Source: Thiothrix eikelboomii
Lineage (GTDB): Bacteria > Pseudomonadota > Gammaproteobacteria > Thiotrichales > Thiotrichaceae
Assembly (NCBI RefSeq): GCF_900167255.1
Contig: NZ_FUYB01000009.1
Span: 1-64,000 of the forward strand
DNA length: 64,000 nucleotides
Direction: 5' to 3'
Positions 34,900-44,847 of the stretch are shown piece after piece. Both the position numbers and the translations under genes were made by a program. The number at the start of each line of letters is the position of its first letter. The stretch's first letter is position 1. Below the pieces are notes generated by a model. It was not told where the DNA came from and searched no databases. It worked only from the letters and a program-made list of their open reading frames with translations.

Positions 34900-36804
34900 T
34901 TGAATTCGGGCATTGATCCGCTTCCTCACCAAGCCGAGCTACCGGCGGTACAAATACGTCGTCAGCGTTGGCCTTCACCCGTGTGGTTATTACCCTTAGC
35001 CGCTGCTTTGATCAGTCTTTGGCTATTATTACAAAACTGGTTAGAGCAAGGCGAAATTATTACCGTGCATTTCCCGAGTGCTGAGGGGATTGATCCTGGA
35101 AATACCCAAGTTCGCTACAAAGCGGTGAATGTCGGCAAAGTCAAAAGTGTCAAGTTTGACGCGAATATGAATCCACTGGTCACACTCGCCCTGAATCGTG
35201 AGATGAGTGATGTCTTAGATTGTAGTGCACAGTTTTGGGTGGTACGGCCACGCATTCGAGGTGCGGAAATTTCGGGGATTACCACTTTATTTTCAGGTAC
35301 TTATATTGGCATGCTCCCACAACGAGCAGAAGGAGAGTTAGCAGAAAATGAAAGTACCATCTGCTATCAGGCTTTAGAAGAGCCGCCTGCCACTAAACCG
35401 AATCGCCCAGGGCGGGAGTTTAAACTGATGACCGATTCAATGGGGTCGTTAGATATTGGTACGCCGATTTTTTATAAACAATTGCAGGTGGGTGAAATTA
35501 TTAATTATCGGCTTTCTGCCGATAGCGGTCAGGTGGAGCTGGATGTCTTTATTGACGAGCCGTATTACCGCTTAATTAATAAGAACTCGCGCTTTTGGGA
35601 TGTCAGTGGGATTGATGTGCGTGTCGATTCCGTGGGTGCAGAAGTCCGTATGGAGTCTCTGACTTCCTTATTAATTGGTGGTATTGCTTTTGAAACCTCG
35701 CCTGAGCAGAATCAAGGCCTGCCCATTAGCCCATCCAATACCGTTTTTAAGCTTTATCCTGATCAGGCCAGCAGTCGTGAAAAACAATACCAAGATCGTC
35801 TGTATTATACTGTGTATTTTAATGGTTCTTTACGTGGCTTAGCTGAAAAAGCACCGGTTGAATTTCAGGGGATTCGGGTTGGACAAGTCGAAAAAATTAA
35901 ACTGCATTTAGACCCCAAGTCTTTGGATATTCGCATTCCCGTGCTGATTTCGATTGAGCCACAGCGCTTTTCTGAAGAGCTAAGCTTAGCCGAGGCACCC
36001 AAGTTAATGGCCAGCCTTGTGGAGCGTGGGATGCGCGCTAAATTAGAGAATGGTAATCTTTTAACCGGGCAACGTTTTATCGGCTTAAGTTTTGATGAAA
36101 AAGCTAAGCCCGACCTGATCGCTAAGGGGCAATTTTATGATGTTTTCCCTACCTCGCCCACTCCGGTTGAAGAGCTCTCCAAAATGGCGGCCAAAATTGC
36201 CGATGATTTAAAATCGAGCTTAGGCGGTGTGCGTCAGTTTATAGAAACTGGGCAGCTCGATAAAACGGTCGAGAATGCTAATAAACTGCTATTAACTACC
36301 GAAACCACAATGACTGAGGCTAAACAAGCTCTCACCAAGGCGCAGGCAGTGCTTGATCAGTTGCAGAATAAGACCTTGCCGGGGGCGAGCCAGAATTTGG
36401 ATAAGGTCAGTGCTAGTTTGGTGACGGCTTTAGCCCAAGTGAGTACCCAGATCGACCAATTAGCGATGCAGTTTGAGGGGTCACTAACTGCCGTGACAAC
36501 AGATTTCGATCAGCTATCGAATACTTTAAATCAATCAGTGACCAGCATGACACAGACCGCGAAGCAGGCGGGTACGGATTTCAAACGTAGTTCGGTGGAG
36601 TTTGATCAAACCTTGCAGCGCCTACAGACTTCATTGACCCATCTAGATCGTTTATTAGCCCAAAACTCGCCGACTCAATATCAAATCACTGAAATGCTGG
36701 ATGAGGTCACGGCGATGTCGCGGTCGGTACGTGCCTTGACTGAAACCTTACAGCGCCAACCAGAAGCGTTAATTCGAGGAAAAAAAGAGTGGGAAGAACC
36801 TTAA
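34900..36804 (+). CDS. pqiB: PqiB-type MCE (MlaD) domain protein
   Basis: This protein of about 634 residues has an N-terminal membrane helix (WLLPLAAALISLWLLLQNW) followed by three MCE domains in order: ITVHFPSAEGIDPGNTQVR, FKLMTDSMGSLDIGTPIFYK and YYTVYFNGSLRGLAEKAPVE. It ends in a long coiled-coil region (about 470-610). This is the PqiB plan, in which hexamers build a needle or tunnel for lipids across the periplasm. The start is uncertain: TTG at 34900 with GAGGAT upstream fits, and TTG at 34882 is the alternative. It overlaps the next gene by 16 bases. Confidence 0.9.
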   Translation: MNSGIDPLPHQAELPAVQIRRQRWPSPVWLLPLAAALISLWLLLQNWLEQGEIITVHFPSAEGIDPGNTQVRYKAVNVGKVKSVKFDANMNPLVTLALNREMSDVLDCSAQFWVVRPRIRGAEISGITTLFSGTYIGMLPQRAEGELAENESTICYQALEEPPATKPNRPGREFKLMTDSMGSLDIGTPIFYKQLQVGEIINYRLSADSGQVELDVFIDEPYYRLINKNSRFWDVSGIDVRVDSVGAEVRMESLTSLLIGGIAFETSPEQNQGLPISPSNTVFKLYPDQASSREKQYQDRLYYTVYFNGSLRGLAEKAPVEFQGIRVGQVEKIKLHLDPKSLDIRIPVLISIEPQRFSEELSLAEAPKLMASLVERGMRAKLENGNLLTGQRFIGLSFDEKAKPDLIAKGQFYDVFPTSPTPVEELSKMAAKIADDLKSSLGGVRQFIETGQLDKTVENANKLLLTTETTMTEAKQALTKAQAVLDQLQNKTLPGASQNLDKVSASLVTALAQVSTQIDQLAMQFEGSLTAVTTDFDQLSNTLNQSVTSMTQTAKQAGTDFKRSSVEFDQTLQRLQTSLTHLDRLLAQNSPTQYQITEMLDEVTAMSRSVRALTETLQRQPEALIRGKKEWEEP

Positions 36805-37364
36805 TTCTATTAGGTTTAATGAGTTTGTTCGGCTTGACTGCCTGTAGCAGCGTAAAACCACAGTATTACACCCTAGGAACGCCGGAGTTAAGCTCCATTG
36901 CCAGCCGCCCATCCTCCATCAAAAGCCTTGGCGTTGCGCGGATTCGTTTACCGAGTTTATTAGACCGCAAGGGGATGGTCTTACGTCAAGATAAATTTAG
37001 TGTCGAAGTGTCTGAGCAATATCAATGGGCGGGAGTTTTGCGCGAGGAGTTTAATGAGAGTTTAGTCTCAGGCTTGCAAGCTGGCTTACCGCAGACGCGC
37101 CTACAAGTTGCTCCTTGGACTTTAGAGCAAACCCCCGACTATTATTTGGTGGTGACAGTCTTGGCTTTTGAGGGTGCGCCTCAGGCACAAGCAGGTCTAC
37201 GGGGAAGCTGGCAATTATTGCAAGGTTCATCGAATCGTTTAATCAAAGCAGGCACGATGAATTTTACGCGACCCGTTCAGGGGAAAGATGTGAAGGATGT
37301 CGTTCAGGCGCAAAATGAATTAATGGGGGATTTAGTACGCCAAGTGATAGCCGCCTTGCCTTAG
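36789..37364 (+). CDS. pqiC: PqiC-type outer-membrane lipoprotein
   Basis: The 191-residue lipoprotein has a signal peptide with lipobox LTAC (Cys at residue 19) and the PqiC/ABC-auxiliary (DUF330) fold: YYTLGTPEL near the start, then VARIRLPSLLDRKGMVLR and the conserved WAGVLREEFNESL. PqiC sits in the outer membrane and receives the PqiB tunnel. The GTG start lies inside the end of pqiB, with GAGGAAAAAAAGA as ribosome site. It is the last gene of the operon and converges on the GntR gene with a gap of 6 bases. Confidence 0.9.
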   Translation: MGRTLILLGLMSLFGLTACSSVKPQYYTLGTPELSSIASRPSSIKSLGVARIRLPSLLDRKGMVLRQDKFSVEVSEQYQWAGVLREEFNESLVSGLQAGLPQTRLQVAPWTLEQTPDYYLVVTVLAFEGAPQAQAGLRGSWQLLQGSSNRLIKAGTMNFTRPVQGKDVKDVVQAQNELMGDLVRQVIAALP

Positions 37365-37370
37365 CTTGCC

Positions 37371-38135
37371 TTAATGATTACCGAGTTCTTCTGGGGTCAT
37401 CGCCTCTAAACGCTGCTTGGCGCGATCACGCGAGGCGCGCACATGATAACGCATTAATAATTCAGCCATTTCACCATCGCGCCGCTCTAAAGCTTGGACA
37501 ATTAATTCATGCTCTTGCATCGCGGTACTAGAAAAAGCAGGGCTTAAGCGCATGCGATAAAAGCGCACTAAATCATAGAGGTCTTGGCAGAGCATCGTCA
37601 GGAGTCGCTGATTTTTACTGCCTTGAATAATACAAAAATGGAAATCAAGATCAGCATCTTGGCTATAGTCGTTTTTAGCAGGGCGTTCGAGGTTGGCCAT
37701 GCTGTCTTTGTGCCGTGCGACTAAGGTTTTGAGGTGAGAGAGTTCCGGTTCGGTCATGTTTTTGGCAGCAAGACGAGCGGCCATCCCTTCCATCGCTTCG
37801 CGAATCTGATAGATCTCCATTAATTGATCAATCGAAAAGTTGACAATACGCGCCCCAATATTAGGGCGACGAGTCACTAAATTACAATTTTCGAGTTTAC
37901 TAATCGCTTCGCGCAACGAACCACGGCTGACGCCATAAATACTAGCCAGTTCAGGCTCGCTGATTTTTTTCCCTGCCGGCAATTCGCCTTCAAGGATGGC
38001 ACGACGCAAATCCAAGAACAGACGATCAGCAATCGTGACAGGTTCGTATGAATGACAGGCAGGGTGAAATGGCATGCTAACGGTCTCGGGTCGATTTACG
38101 TGTTCTGTATTTTTATGTTGACGATCATAGAGCAA
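37371..38135 (-). CDS. GntR-family regulator, FadR (FCD) subfamily
   Basis: The protein of 254 residues (234 if the ATG at 38075 is used) has an N-terminal winged helix with EPELASIYGVSRGSLREAI, followed by an all-helical FCD domain. Metal/effector-binding residues lie in DADLDFHF, MQEHELI and RYHVRASR. Such regulators bind organic acids and usually repress adjacent catabolic genes. No catabolic operon adjoins it here: it faces pqiC and is divergent from an ABC transporter. The target is therefore unknown. The first 20 residues are poorly conserved in kind, and the later ATG may be the true start. Confidence 0.85.
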   Translation of the reverse strand: MLYDRQHKNTEHVNRPETVSMPFHPACHSYEPVTIADRLFLDLRRAILEGELPAGKKISEPELASIYGVSRGSLREAISKLENCNLVTRRPNIGARIVNFSIDQLMEIYQIREAMEGMAARLAAKNMTEPELSHLKTLVARHKDSMANLERPAKNDYSQDADLDFHFCIIQGSKNQRLLTMLCQDLYDLVRFYRMRLSPAFSSTAMQEHELIVQALERRDGEMAELLMRYHVRASRDRAKQRLEAMTPEELGNH

Positions 38136-38286
38136 TAAGACTGTTTTTTAAAGAATACAGATAGGATTGTCGACAATTTTATCTTGATCAAAAATAGTAA
38201 ATAACCACGAAAGCAGAGGGCGCAAATGTGAATCTATGCCTAGAGTTGTATAGTCAGTGCTTTATTTTTCCCGACAGTGTTGGAAT

Positions 38287-38994
38287 ATGAGTGAAAATAA
38301 TAGGGTAATTGTTGCTAGTGGCTTACAAAAGCAGGTCATCGCACCTGCAGCCAATAATGCGAGTGAGATTTTAAGTATTCTGACGGAGATTAATTTGCAG
38401 GTTGCTGCGGGGGTATCCGTGGCGATTACCGGCGCTTCTGGCTCGGGCAAAAGTACCCTATTGGGTTTATTAGCGGGTTTAGATGTGCCGACTGCGGGGA
38501 GTTTGCAGTTATTTGGGCAGGAACTCACGCAGTTATCAGAAGATCAGCGCGCCGCTTTACGTTTAGGTAAAGTGGGTTTCGTTTTCCAGTCTTTTCATTT
38601 GTTAGAGCATTTAACCGCCGTTGAGAATGTTTTGCTGCCCTTGGAATTAGCTCAGGTCAAAGGTGATCTCAAACAGCGCGCCTTAACAGCTTTAGATCAA
38701 GTGGGGCTGGCTGCACGTGCTCAGCAGTTCGTCACGAAGTTATCGGGTGGAGAGCAGCAAAGAGTGGCTTTAGCGCGTGCTTTTGTCACTCAGCCTGAAC
38801 TCTTATTTGCGGATGAGCCCACCGGAAATTTAGATCGACATACCGGACAAGAAGTGGCTGCTTTACTATTTCGTTTACAACATGATTATCAAACAACCTT
38901 GATTTTGGTAACGCATGACGAGTCCTTAGCCGCACAATGTAATCATTGGTACCGACTAGCGGATGGGCGTTTGCACCGACAGGAGTCCGTGTAA
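38287..38994 (+). CDS. ybbA: YbbA-type ABC transporter ATP-binding protein
   Basis: The 235-residue ATPase belongs to the LolD/MacB/YbbA group. It has Walker A GASGSGKSTLLGLLAGLD, the Q-loop VFQSFHLLEHLTA, the signature LSGGEQQRVALARA, Walker B LLFADEPTGNLD and the H-loop LVTHD. The ATG at 38287 is a better start than an upstream GTG at 38257. Its stop codon overlaps the permease start as TAATG. YbbAP systems of this layout are linked to the cell envelope, with substrates not well established. Confidence 0.88.
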   Translation: MSENNRVIVASGLQKQVIAPAANNASEILSILTEINLQVAAGVSVAITGASGSGKSTLLGLLAGLDVPTAGSLQLFGQELTQLSEDQRAALRLGKVGFVFQSFHLLEHLTAVENVLLPLELAQVKGDLKQRALTALDQVGLAARAQQFVTKLSGGEQQRVALARAFVTQPELLFADEPTGNLDRHTGQEVAALLFRLQHDYQTTLILVTHDESLAAQCNHWYRLADGRLHRQESV

Positions 38995-41444
38995 TGGCAA
39001 GCTATTGGCAGCAGTGGGTAAGGCGTTGGCGTTTGTCAGAAATGCGTCTGCTATTTTTGGCGCTTTGGATTTCTGCGCTGGCTGTAGCCGCAGTGGGTTT
39101 TTTTACGGATCGGGTTGAGTCGGCGATGGAACGTCAGGCGAGTCAGGTCTTAGGTGGGGATCTAGTCCTTAGCTCGTCGCGGCCTTTACCGGATGAGTAT
39201 CGGCAATTAGCGACTCGACTCGGGGCTAAGATGGCTGAAGTGGTTAGTTTTCGCAGTATGCTGTCTGTGGGCGAAACCGCCCAATTAGTGCAAGTGAAGG
39301 CGGTGTCCACGAATTATCCCTTGATAGGTGAATTGCAGGCAGCCAACAACTTAACGGCTGCTGGGGTAAAAGCTCAGCTACCGGCTAGTGGGGAATTAGG
39401 GGCAGAGCCGCGTTTATTTCATGCTCTGCCAGCTCCAGTGGGTGCAACGGTTAAGTTAGGACGCAGTGAGTTTATTTTGAGTAGCGTGGTTACTAAAGAC
39501 CCCGCCCAAGGGGTTAATTTTTTCCAGCTTGCCCCACAAGTGATGATGCCCTTGGCTGATTTACCCGCGACGGGCTTATTGTCGCCCGCTAGTCGTGCGG
39601 AGTTTTCCTTATTGTTTACAGGCTCAGAGCGCGTGATACGTGAATTAAAAGCCAGTTTACAAGCCAAGCTAGCCCCGACTGAACGAGTGCGTACCCTACA
39701 AGAAGGTGCCCAAAATGTTCAACAGGCTTTGCAGCGGGCTGGGCGTTTTTTAGGTCTGGCGGCACTGTTAAGTGTGGTCTTAGCGGGCGCTGCGATTGTA
39801 CTCACTGCCGCCAGTTTAGTCCGGCATGAGACTGCTGCAGTCGCTGTGCTCAAGGCGTTTGGTTTGGCTCGTCGCCGGATCTTAGTCGACTATTTAGGTA
39901 ATTTATGGTTCTTGGCTTTAGTCGCTGGCATCCTAGGTGCTTTAGTCGGTTTCTTTTTGCAAACACTCCTCGCCCATTGGTTAGTTCAAGTCGTAGCGAT
40001 CGAGTTGCCACCTGCGAGTTGGACTTCGGCTTGGGTGAGTATCGTCACTGCTCTAGTGATGGTTACCGGATTTGCTTTGCCTGCGCTTTTGCGTCTATTG
40101 GATACCTCCCCCATGCAAATTTTGCAAGGGAGTTTGCAGGCACCAACCGCCTTAGTCGGCGTGTTCATGCTCAGCATTTTACCGGCAATTTTTCTATTGA
40201 TGTGGATACAGGCTCGTGAACTAAGCTTAACCCTGTGGGTGTTTTTAGGCTTATTGGTTGCAGTGGTCTTGTTTTGGTGGTTGGCTAAGCTGAGTTTGAA
40301 TGGGATGGCGCGCTTAAGTACCCGCCAAGGCTGGCAGGGGTTGGCCTTACTGCGGCATGGTCGCCGTTCACTGCTGTTAGTCGTGGTGTTTGCGATGGGG
40401 CTATTCACGCTGTTATTACTGACGGCGTTGCGAACCGATTTAATTGGGCGGTGGCAGGCCAGTGTGCCAGCAGATGCACCTAATTATTTCCTAATCAATA
40501 TTCAAGCCACGGATCAGGCTAATTTAGAAAACTTCCTCAAGCAGCAGAATATTCAAGCAAATTTATATCCCATGATTCGGGGGCGTTTAGTTGAAATTAA
40601 TGGTCAACCGGTCACTGCTGATGATTATCCTAAGCCAGAGGCTAAGCGCATGTTAGAGCGCGAGTTTAATTTATCATCGTTCGCTGTTTTTCCAGAGAGT
40701 AATACTTTGCTAGCAGGTCAGTGGTTTGATGCTAATACGCAAGGTTTTTCTATCGAAAAGGGCATTGGAGAGACCTTAGGTTTTAATTTAGGGGATCGTT
40801 TAAGCTTCGATATTGCGGGACAGCGTTTTACCGAAACCATTACCAGTGTGCGCGAGGTGCGTTGGGACAGTATGCAGCCCAATTTTTTTGTGGTTGCAGC
40901 CCCCGGTAGTTTATTGGATAAACCGTATACTTTAATCACCAGTTTGCATCTAGCCCCGAATCAACCGGAATTAATTCCGACCATGATTCGGCAATTCCCC
41001 AGTATCACTGCAATTGATACCAGCGCGGTTCTAGGGCAAGTTCGCTCGTTGGTAGAGCAAGCCACTTTAGCCGTGCAGGGTGTGTTTGCCTTTACCTTAG
41101 TGACCGGTTTATTGGTTCTATGGTCAGCCTTACAAGCACAAAAGCCAGAGCGCCAGCGTGAAATTGCGGTGCTGAAATCACTAGGGGCTAATTCGCGAAG
41201 CTTGCGTCGGCGTATTTGGTTGGAGTTTTTATGGTTAGGGGGCTTAGCCGGAGGTTTAGCGGGATTATTAACCTTGCTGGCTGCTAATCTGCTTGGATTT
41301 TATCTGTTTGACCTAGGGCTGAGTCTGAATCCTTGGTTGGTGATTTTAGGTGCTTTAGCGGGTGCTGGCTTAGTGGCAACCGCCGCATGGTTAAATTTGC
41401 GCAGTTTACTGCAGGTTGTACCGATGGTGCTGCTAAAAACTTAG
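38994..41444 (+). CDS. ybbP: YbbP-type ABC transporter permease (FtsX fold)
   Basis: The 816-residue permease has the YbbP plan: an N-terminal helix, a periplasmic MacB-like domain with LGGDLVLSSSRPLP, a first FtsX helix set (about 255-370), a second central set, another periplasmic domain and a final FtsX set (about 690-810). The motif ALQAQKPERQREIAVLKSLGA lies at the last cytoplasmic loop and is typical. It starts at the ATG at 38994 with CAGGAG upstream, one base overlapping ybbA. The pair probably moves a lipid-like or hydrophobic substrate out of the inner membrane. Confidence 0.88.
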   Translation: MASYWQQWVRRWRLSEMRLLFLALWISALAVAAVGFFTDRVESAMERQASQVLGGDLVLSSSRPLPDEYRQLATRLGAKMAEVVSFRSMLSVGETAQLVQVKAVSTNYPLIGELQAANNLTAAGVKAQLPASGELGAEPRLFHALPAPVGATVKLGRSEFILSSVVTKDPAQGVNFFQLAPQVMMPLADLPATGLLSPASRAEFSLLFTGSERVIRELKASLQAKLAPTERVRTLQEGAQNVQQALQRAGRFLGLAALLSVVLAGAAIVLTAASLVRHETAAVAVLKAFGLARRRILVDYLGNLWFLALVAGILGALVGFFLQTLLAHWLVQVVAIELPPASWTSAWVSIVTALVMVTGFALPALLRLLDTSPMQILQGSLQAPTALVGVFMLSILPAIFLLMWIQARELSLTLWVFLGLLVAVVLFWWLAKLSLNGMARLSTRQGWQGLALLRHGRRSLLLVVVFAMGLFTLLLLTALRTDLIGRWQASVPADAPNYFLINIQATDQANLENFLKQQNIQANLYPMIRGRLVEINGQPVTADDYPKPEAKRMLEREFNLSSFAVFPESNTLLAGQWFDANTQGFSIEKGIGETLGFNLGDRLSFDIAGQRFTETITSVREVRWDSMQPNFFVVAAPGSLLDKPYTLITSLHLAPNQPELIPTMIRQFPSITAIDTSAVLGQVRSLVEQATLAVQGVFAFTLVTGLLVLWSALQAQKPERQREIAVLKSLGANSRSLRRRIWLEFLWLGGLAGGLAGLLTLLAANLLGFYLFDLGLSLNPWLVILGALAGAGLVATAAWLNLRSLLQVVPMVLLKT

Positions 41445-41536
41445 CAGTTTATCGGTTTGACGGCGTTTATCTGGCGAAGATTAGCTATAATCAGGAGTCA
41501 TTATAAAAATAAGCCCCAGATCTGAGTGAGGTAGCG

Positions 41537-43198
41537 ATGGACACGACAGCAGAGCGTCAGGATATTTCGCGTTACACGATTCCTTTAAGTGAGTCCAAAG
41601 CTAAGGATTGGATCAATTCTTTATCTATCACCGATTTTGGTGATACCACTAAGCGGGTCTATCATGGTTTAGCCGATCTGAATCGTCGTTCTCTATCACC
41701 CGTCGTGCGGATTCGCATCGGTGAACGCTTGCGTCCAACCTTTGATTTAATGCTGACCAATCTGAGCCGCCATTTAAGCTGTCGGGCTTTTCCTTTGTCT
41801 GAGCGCGGCCAGCGGATTTTTGATCTAAACCAATCCTTGTTGTTAGAGTTTTCTGGTTTATACCAGTTAGCTGCCTTAGATATGATCACCCGAAATGAAG
41901 TGAATAAGCGCGCTCTGCAGGCAGCTATTTATCGAGTGTTGGATTATTTAGGTTTATATCTTATTAGTACCTATACAGTCTATGTGCGTACTCGTGAGTC
42001 AATTTGGCATGATATTCATCATATGTATTTACTCGCGGCTGAGCGTGGCCTCGATAAAATGAAGATCAATCAAGGGCGTGAAGGGGCGAAGAGCATTGAA
42101 GAGCGCTATATTCAGATGAATGTGCTGCCGCTATTTAAGCCCTATAGTCTGCGCCAAGAAGAGGTAGCGCGAATTGTTCGCTATATCGAGTCAGTCACCG
42201 ATTCGATAAAAATTGCTAATGATACTTTGCAACTTGATGCTAATCAGGACTTTGTGCATGCGGCGGTTTTAAATAATGATGAGCCAGCGGTGATTATGCC
42301 GTATCGGGATTTACCGCATTCCCCGACAGTTAGGGTGTTTAATTTATCTGCAGTGATTGTCGATTTAGACCGACAAATACAGGAGCTTTCTCGAGAGCAA
42401 AACTCAGGTCTAGTTCTGAAAAATGGCATGAGCCGTAATTTGCTTAAACGGATGGTTTTTCATCTAACGACGGTTCGTAATCGCCAATTTAATCGCTTCC
42501 CTAAAACAGAAAAGGTCGCCGTTGTTTTAGGTATGCAAAGTGTATTGGAGGCGGTAAATCTTGCCTATCAGGGCGGGAGTCCAGACCAAAAGCGTGAGGA
42601 GGATTTATTATTTGACAATATGCTCTATGGTGAGGCGGGCTTAGCCACTGCGAGTCAAAAGAGTTTGGCTGAAACGACGAGTAAGATGCAAATTTGGGAT
42701 ATGATCAATAGCAGCATTGGTGGTTATGGTCTGCGTTGGACACATAAAGAAAGCTCAGCAGTACGGGTAGGGGAGTTAATCGGCCTACGTGATATTTCCA
42801 ATGAGCAAAATAGCTGGGTAGTCGGAGTTGTAAAATGGATGGAGTATATTAATAAACAAGGCTTATTTTGTGGTGTTGAATTATTATCGGCTAAAGTACA
42901 AGCCCTAACGGCGGATCAGGTGTTAAATCGTGAAGTCACGCATAAATTCCCCCAGCAAGGCTTAATGTTACCGAGCATAGAAGGTCTAAGAGCTGAGCCA
43001 GTATTAATTCTACCTGCTTATGTTTTCCAGTCGGGAGATAAAATTTCGATTGATTTACAAGGGCGTCAGGAGCGAGTGTTATTATCAGCCTTAGATGAGT
43101 GCTTAGGTGCGTTTGCTTATTTCCGCTACAAAATCATCACGGAAGACGAAAAACAGAAGACTGATGATGATTTCGACAGCTTATGGTCAGATCTATAG
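41537..43198 (+). CDS. Cytoplasmic protein with C-terminal PilZ-like domain (putative c-di-GMP effector)
   Basis: This 553-residue protein lacks a signal peptide and membrane segments. The N-terminal two thirds are helical (WINSLSITDFGDTTKRVYHG, LNRRSLSPVVRIRIGERLRP). The last third, from about 390, resembles a PilZ-like beta-barrel (GYGLRWTHKESSAVRVGELIGLRD). The layout matches a gammaproteobacterial family annotated as cyclic-di-GMP-binding or molecular-chaperone-like. A canonical RxxxR...DxSxxG ligand motif is not obvious, so binding is uncertain. The start has GAGGT upstream. It is followed after about 100 bases by a FimX-like gene and then the polysaccharide genes. Confidence 0.6.
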   Translation: MDTTAERQDISRYTIPLSESKAKDWINSLSITDFGDTTKRVYHGLADLNRRSLSPVVRIRIGERLRPTFDLMLTNLSRHLSCRAFPLSERGQRIFDLNQSLLLEFSGLYQLAALDMITRNEVNKRALQAAIYRVLDYLGLYLISTYTVYVRTRESIWHDIHHMYLLAAERGLDKMKINQGREGAKSIEERYIQMNVLPLFKPYSLRQEEVARIVRYIESVTDSIKIANDTLQLDANQDFVHAAVLNNDEPAVIMPYRDLPHSPTVRVFNLSAVIVDLDRQIQELSREQNSGLVLKNGMSRNLLKRMVFHLTTVRNRQFNRFPKTEKVAVVLGMQSVLEAVNLAYQGGSPDQKREEDLLFDNMLYGEAGLATASQKSLAETTSKMQIWDMINSSIGGYGLRWTHKESSAVRVGELIGLRDISNEQNSWVVGVVKWMEYINKQGLFCGVELLSAKVQALTADQVLNREVTHKFPQQGLMLPSIEGLRAEPVLILPAYVFQSGDKISIDLQGRQERVLLSALDECLGAFAYFRYKIITEDEKQKTDDDFDSLWSDL

Positions 43199-43302
43199 AT
43201 AAAATTGATACCATAATCAGCCCGTCAAGTCACTGGATACGATGGTCGGGAAAAACAGCCTTCTGACTTTTGCCAAGCCGATAACTTGGTATCTTTCACA
43301 GT

Positions 43303-44847
43303 ATGAGTCAACATACTGTCGCTTGTGTCATCGTTCATCAGAACCCCGCGCTTAGCCAAATCCTGGAGGTTGCTTTACGCCAAACAGGTTTTGAGATTCA
43401 ATTGACCTATGCCAAGACTTGGGCGGAACTAGAAACGAGTTTAGCAACTGCCCCAGCCTTAGTTTTTTGCCCCAGTGATTTAATGCAACAGCGGGAAGGG
43501 CGGTTATTAGAACTCATCCAGCAGCGCTCGCCTGATTCAATTTGTGTCAAAGTTGCTCAGCGTCATTGGGAGCCGCTAACAACTCGCGTCTTAGCGGTTG
43601 AGTTGTGCGCAATCTCAGTCGGTGATGCTGATTTATTACAGCAACAGATCAATTATCTTTTGAATTACAGCACGTTAAAAACCCGCTTCCGCCAGTGCAA
43701 ACATTTACTGAGTATTGCTGAATTACGCTGCCAATGGTTAGTTGACTATGCGCGTGAGCCAGTGGCTTTTGTAGCACGAGGTAAACATCTACATGCTAAT
43801 GTAGCCTATCTATCTTTGTTTGGGTTTAGTTCGGAATCCGAGGCTTTAGCCACACCCTTATTAAGTTTGATTTCTACGGATGAGCGTCAAGTCTTTAGCA
43901 CTTTATGTGCTAATGCAGAGCGCAGTGCTTGTCCTTCCAACCGTCTATTGTTAACCCTCAAACGTTTCGATAAAAAACCTTTTCGGGCTGAAACTCGTTT
44001 TATTCCTTCGGTTTTCCGAGGGCAACGTTGTGTGCAGTTACATGTCCATGCCTTAGTCGAATCCACGCCGCCCGCTTTAGCTAATCCTTGGGATCAACCG
44101 GTCGCTTCGCAGGCTAAGCAGACGAGGGCTAGCCAGCAGTTACAAGCTCATTTCCAAGAGACTTTAAATCTACAAACCCATACGCAACCTAGTTTATTAA
44201 TTGCTGAACCCAACTTACTGACTGCAAGCGGAACCAGTATCTCTTATCGAAATTTACTGGCTAGTGCCAAGCAAGGGGGACGCTTCAAGCTGGACTGGTG
44301 GACTCTGCGCAATGCTTTATTACATCCACTGTTGCAGTCTCAGCATAGGAGCGAGCATTTGATCTTAATTAGTGTGGGTGATTGGATTTTTAAGCAGGCT
44401 AGTCAATTTAAGGCTCTGGTCAAATTACTCAATAGTAATCAGCGCTTAGCCAGTCAATTAATTTTAGCTATACCGATGGAGGCTTGCCTGACTTATTCTG
44501 TCTTAGCGCGTCAACTATTCCCGACTTTAAAGCGTAGTGGTGTGCGCTTAGCCTTAGATCAAGTCAATACAGTCAATGCCACCTTATTGGCACAAATCAA
44601 GCAACTTAAGCTGGATTTTATCCGTTTAGCACCTGAATTGGCACAGGCCATCGTTGGGCAACAAACGGTTTCGCAGCCCTTGCATCATCTGATTCAAACC
44701 TTCGCTCAGGCTAATTTATTAGTGATTATTGATGGGGTAAGGGATATAAACTCCCTAAATTTATTATGCCTCACCTCGGCAACTTATCTGCAGGGTGATA
44801 TTTTGAATAAGTTCAACGGTCAAAATAATGGTCAAACCCACTTATGA
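43303..44847 (+). CDS. FimX-like protein: REC-like, PAS and degenerate EAL domains
   Basis: The 514-residue cytoplasmic protein has a receiver-like domain (1-125) without the phospho-acceptor aspartate pocket and a PAS domain (about 145-255, with VAFVARGKHLHANVAYLSLFGF). From about 300 there is a domain of EAL fold in which the catalytic EAL and DDFG motifs are absent (LALDQVN occupies the latter place). This is the FimX order without a GGDEF domain. Such inactive EAL domains can bind c-di-GMP as sensors. The gene ends in an ATGA overlap with the first polysaccharide gene. No clear ribosome site precedes its ATG. Confidence 0.65.
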   Translation: MSQHTVACVIVHQNPALSQILEVALRQTGFEIQLTYAKTWAELETSLATAPALVFCPSDLMQQREGRLLELIQQRSPDSICVKVAQRHWEPLTTRVLAVELCAISVGDADLLQQQINYLLNYSTLKTRFRQCKHLLSIAELRCQWLVDYAREPVAFVARGKHLHANVAYLSLFGFSSESEALATPLLSLISTDERQVFSTLCANAERSACPSNRLLLTLKRFDKKPFRAETRFIPSVFRGQRCVQLHVHALVESTPPALANPWDQPVASQAKQTRASQQLQAHFQETLNLQTHTQPSLLIAEPNLLTASGTSISYRNLLASAKQGGRFKLDWWTLRNALLHPLLQSQHRSEHLILISVGDWIFKQASQFKALVKLLNSNQRLASQLILAIPMEACLTYSVLARQLFPTLKRSGVRLALDQVNTVNATLLAQIKQLKLDFIRLAPELAQAIVGQQTVSQPLHHLIQTFAQANLLVIIDGVRDINSLNLLCLTSATYLQGDILNKFNGQNNGQTHL

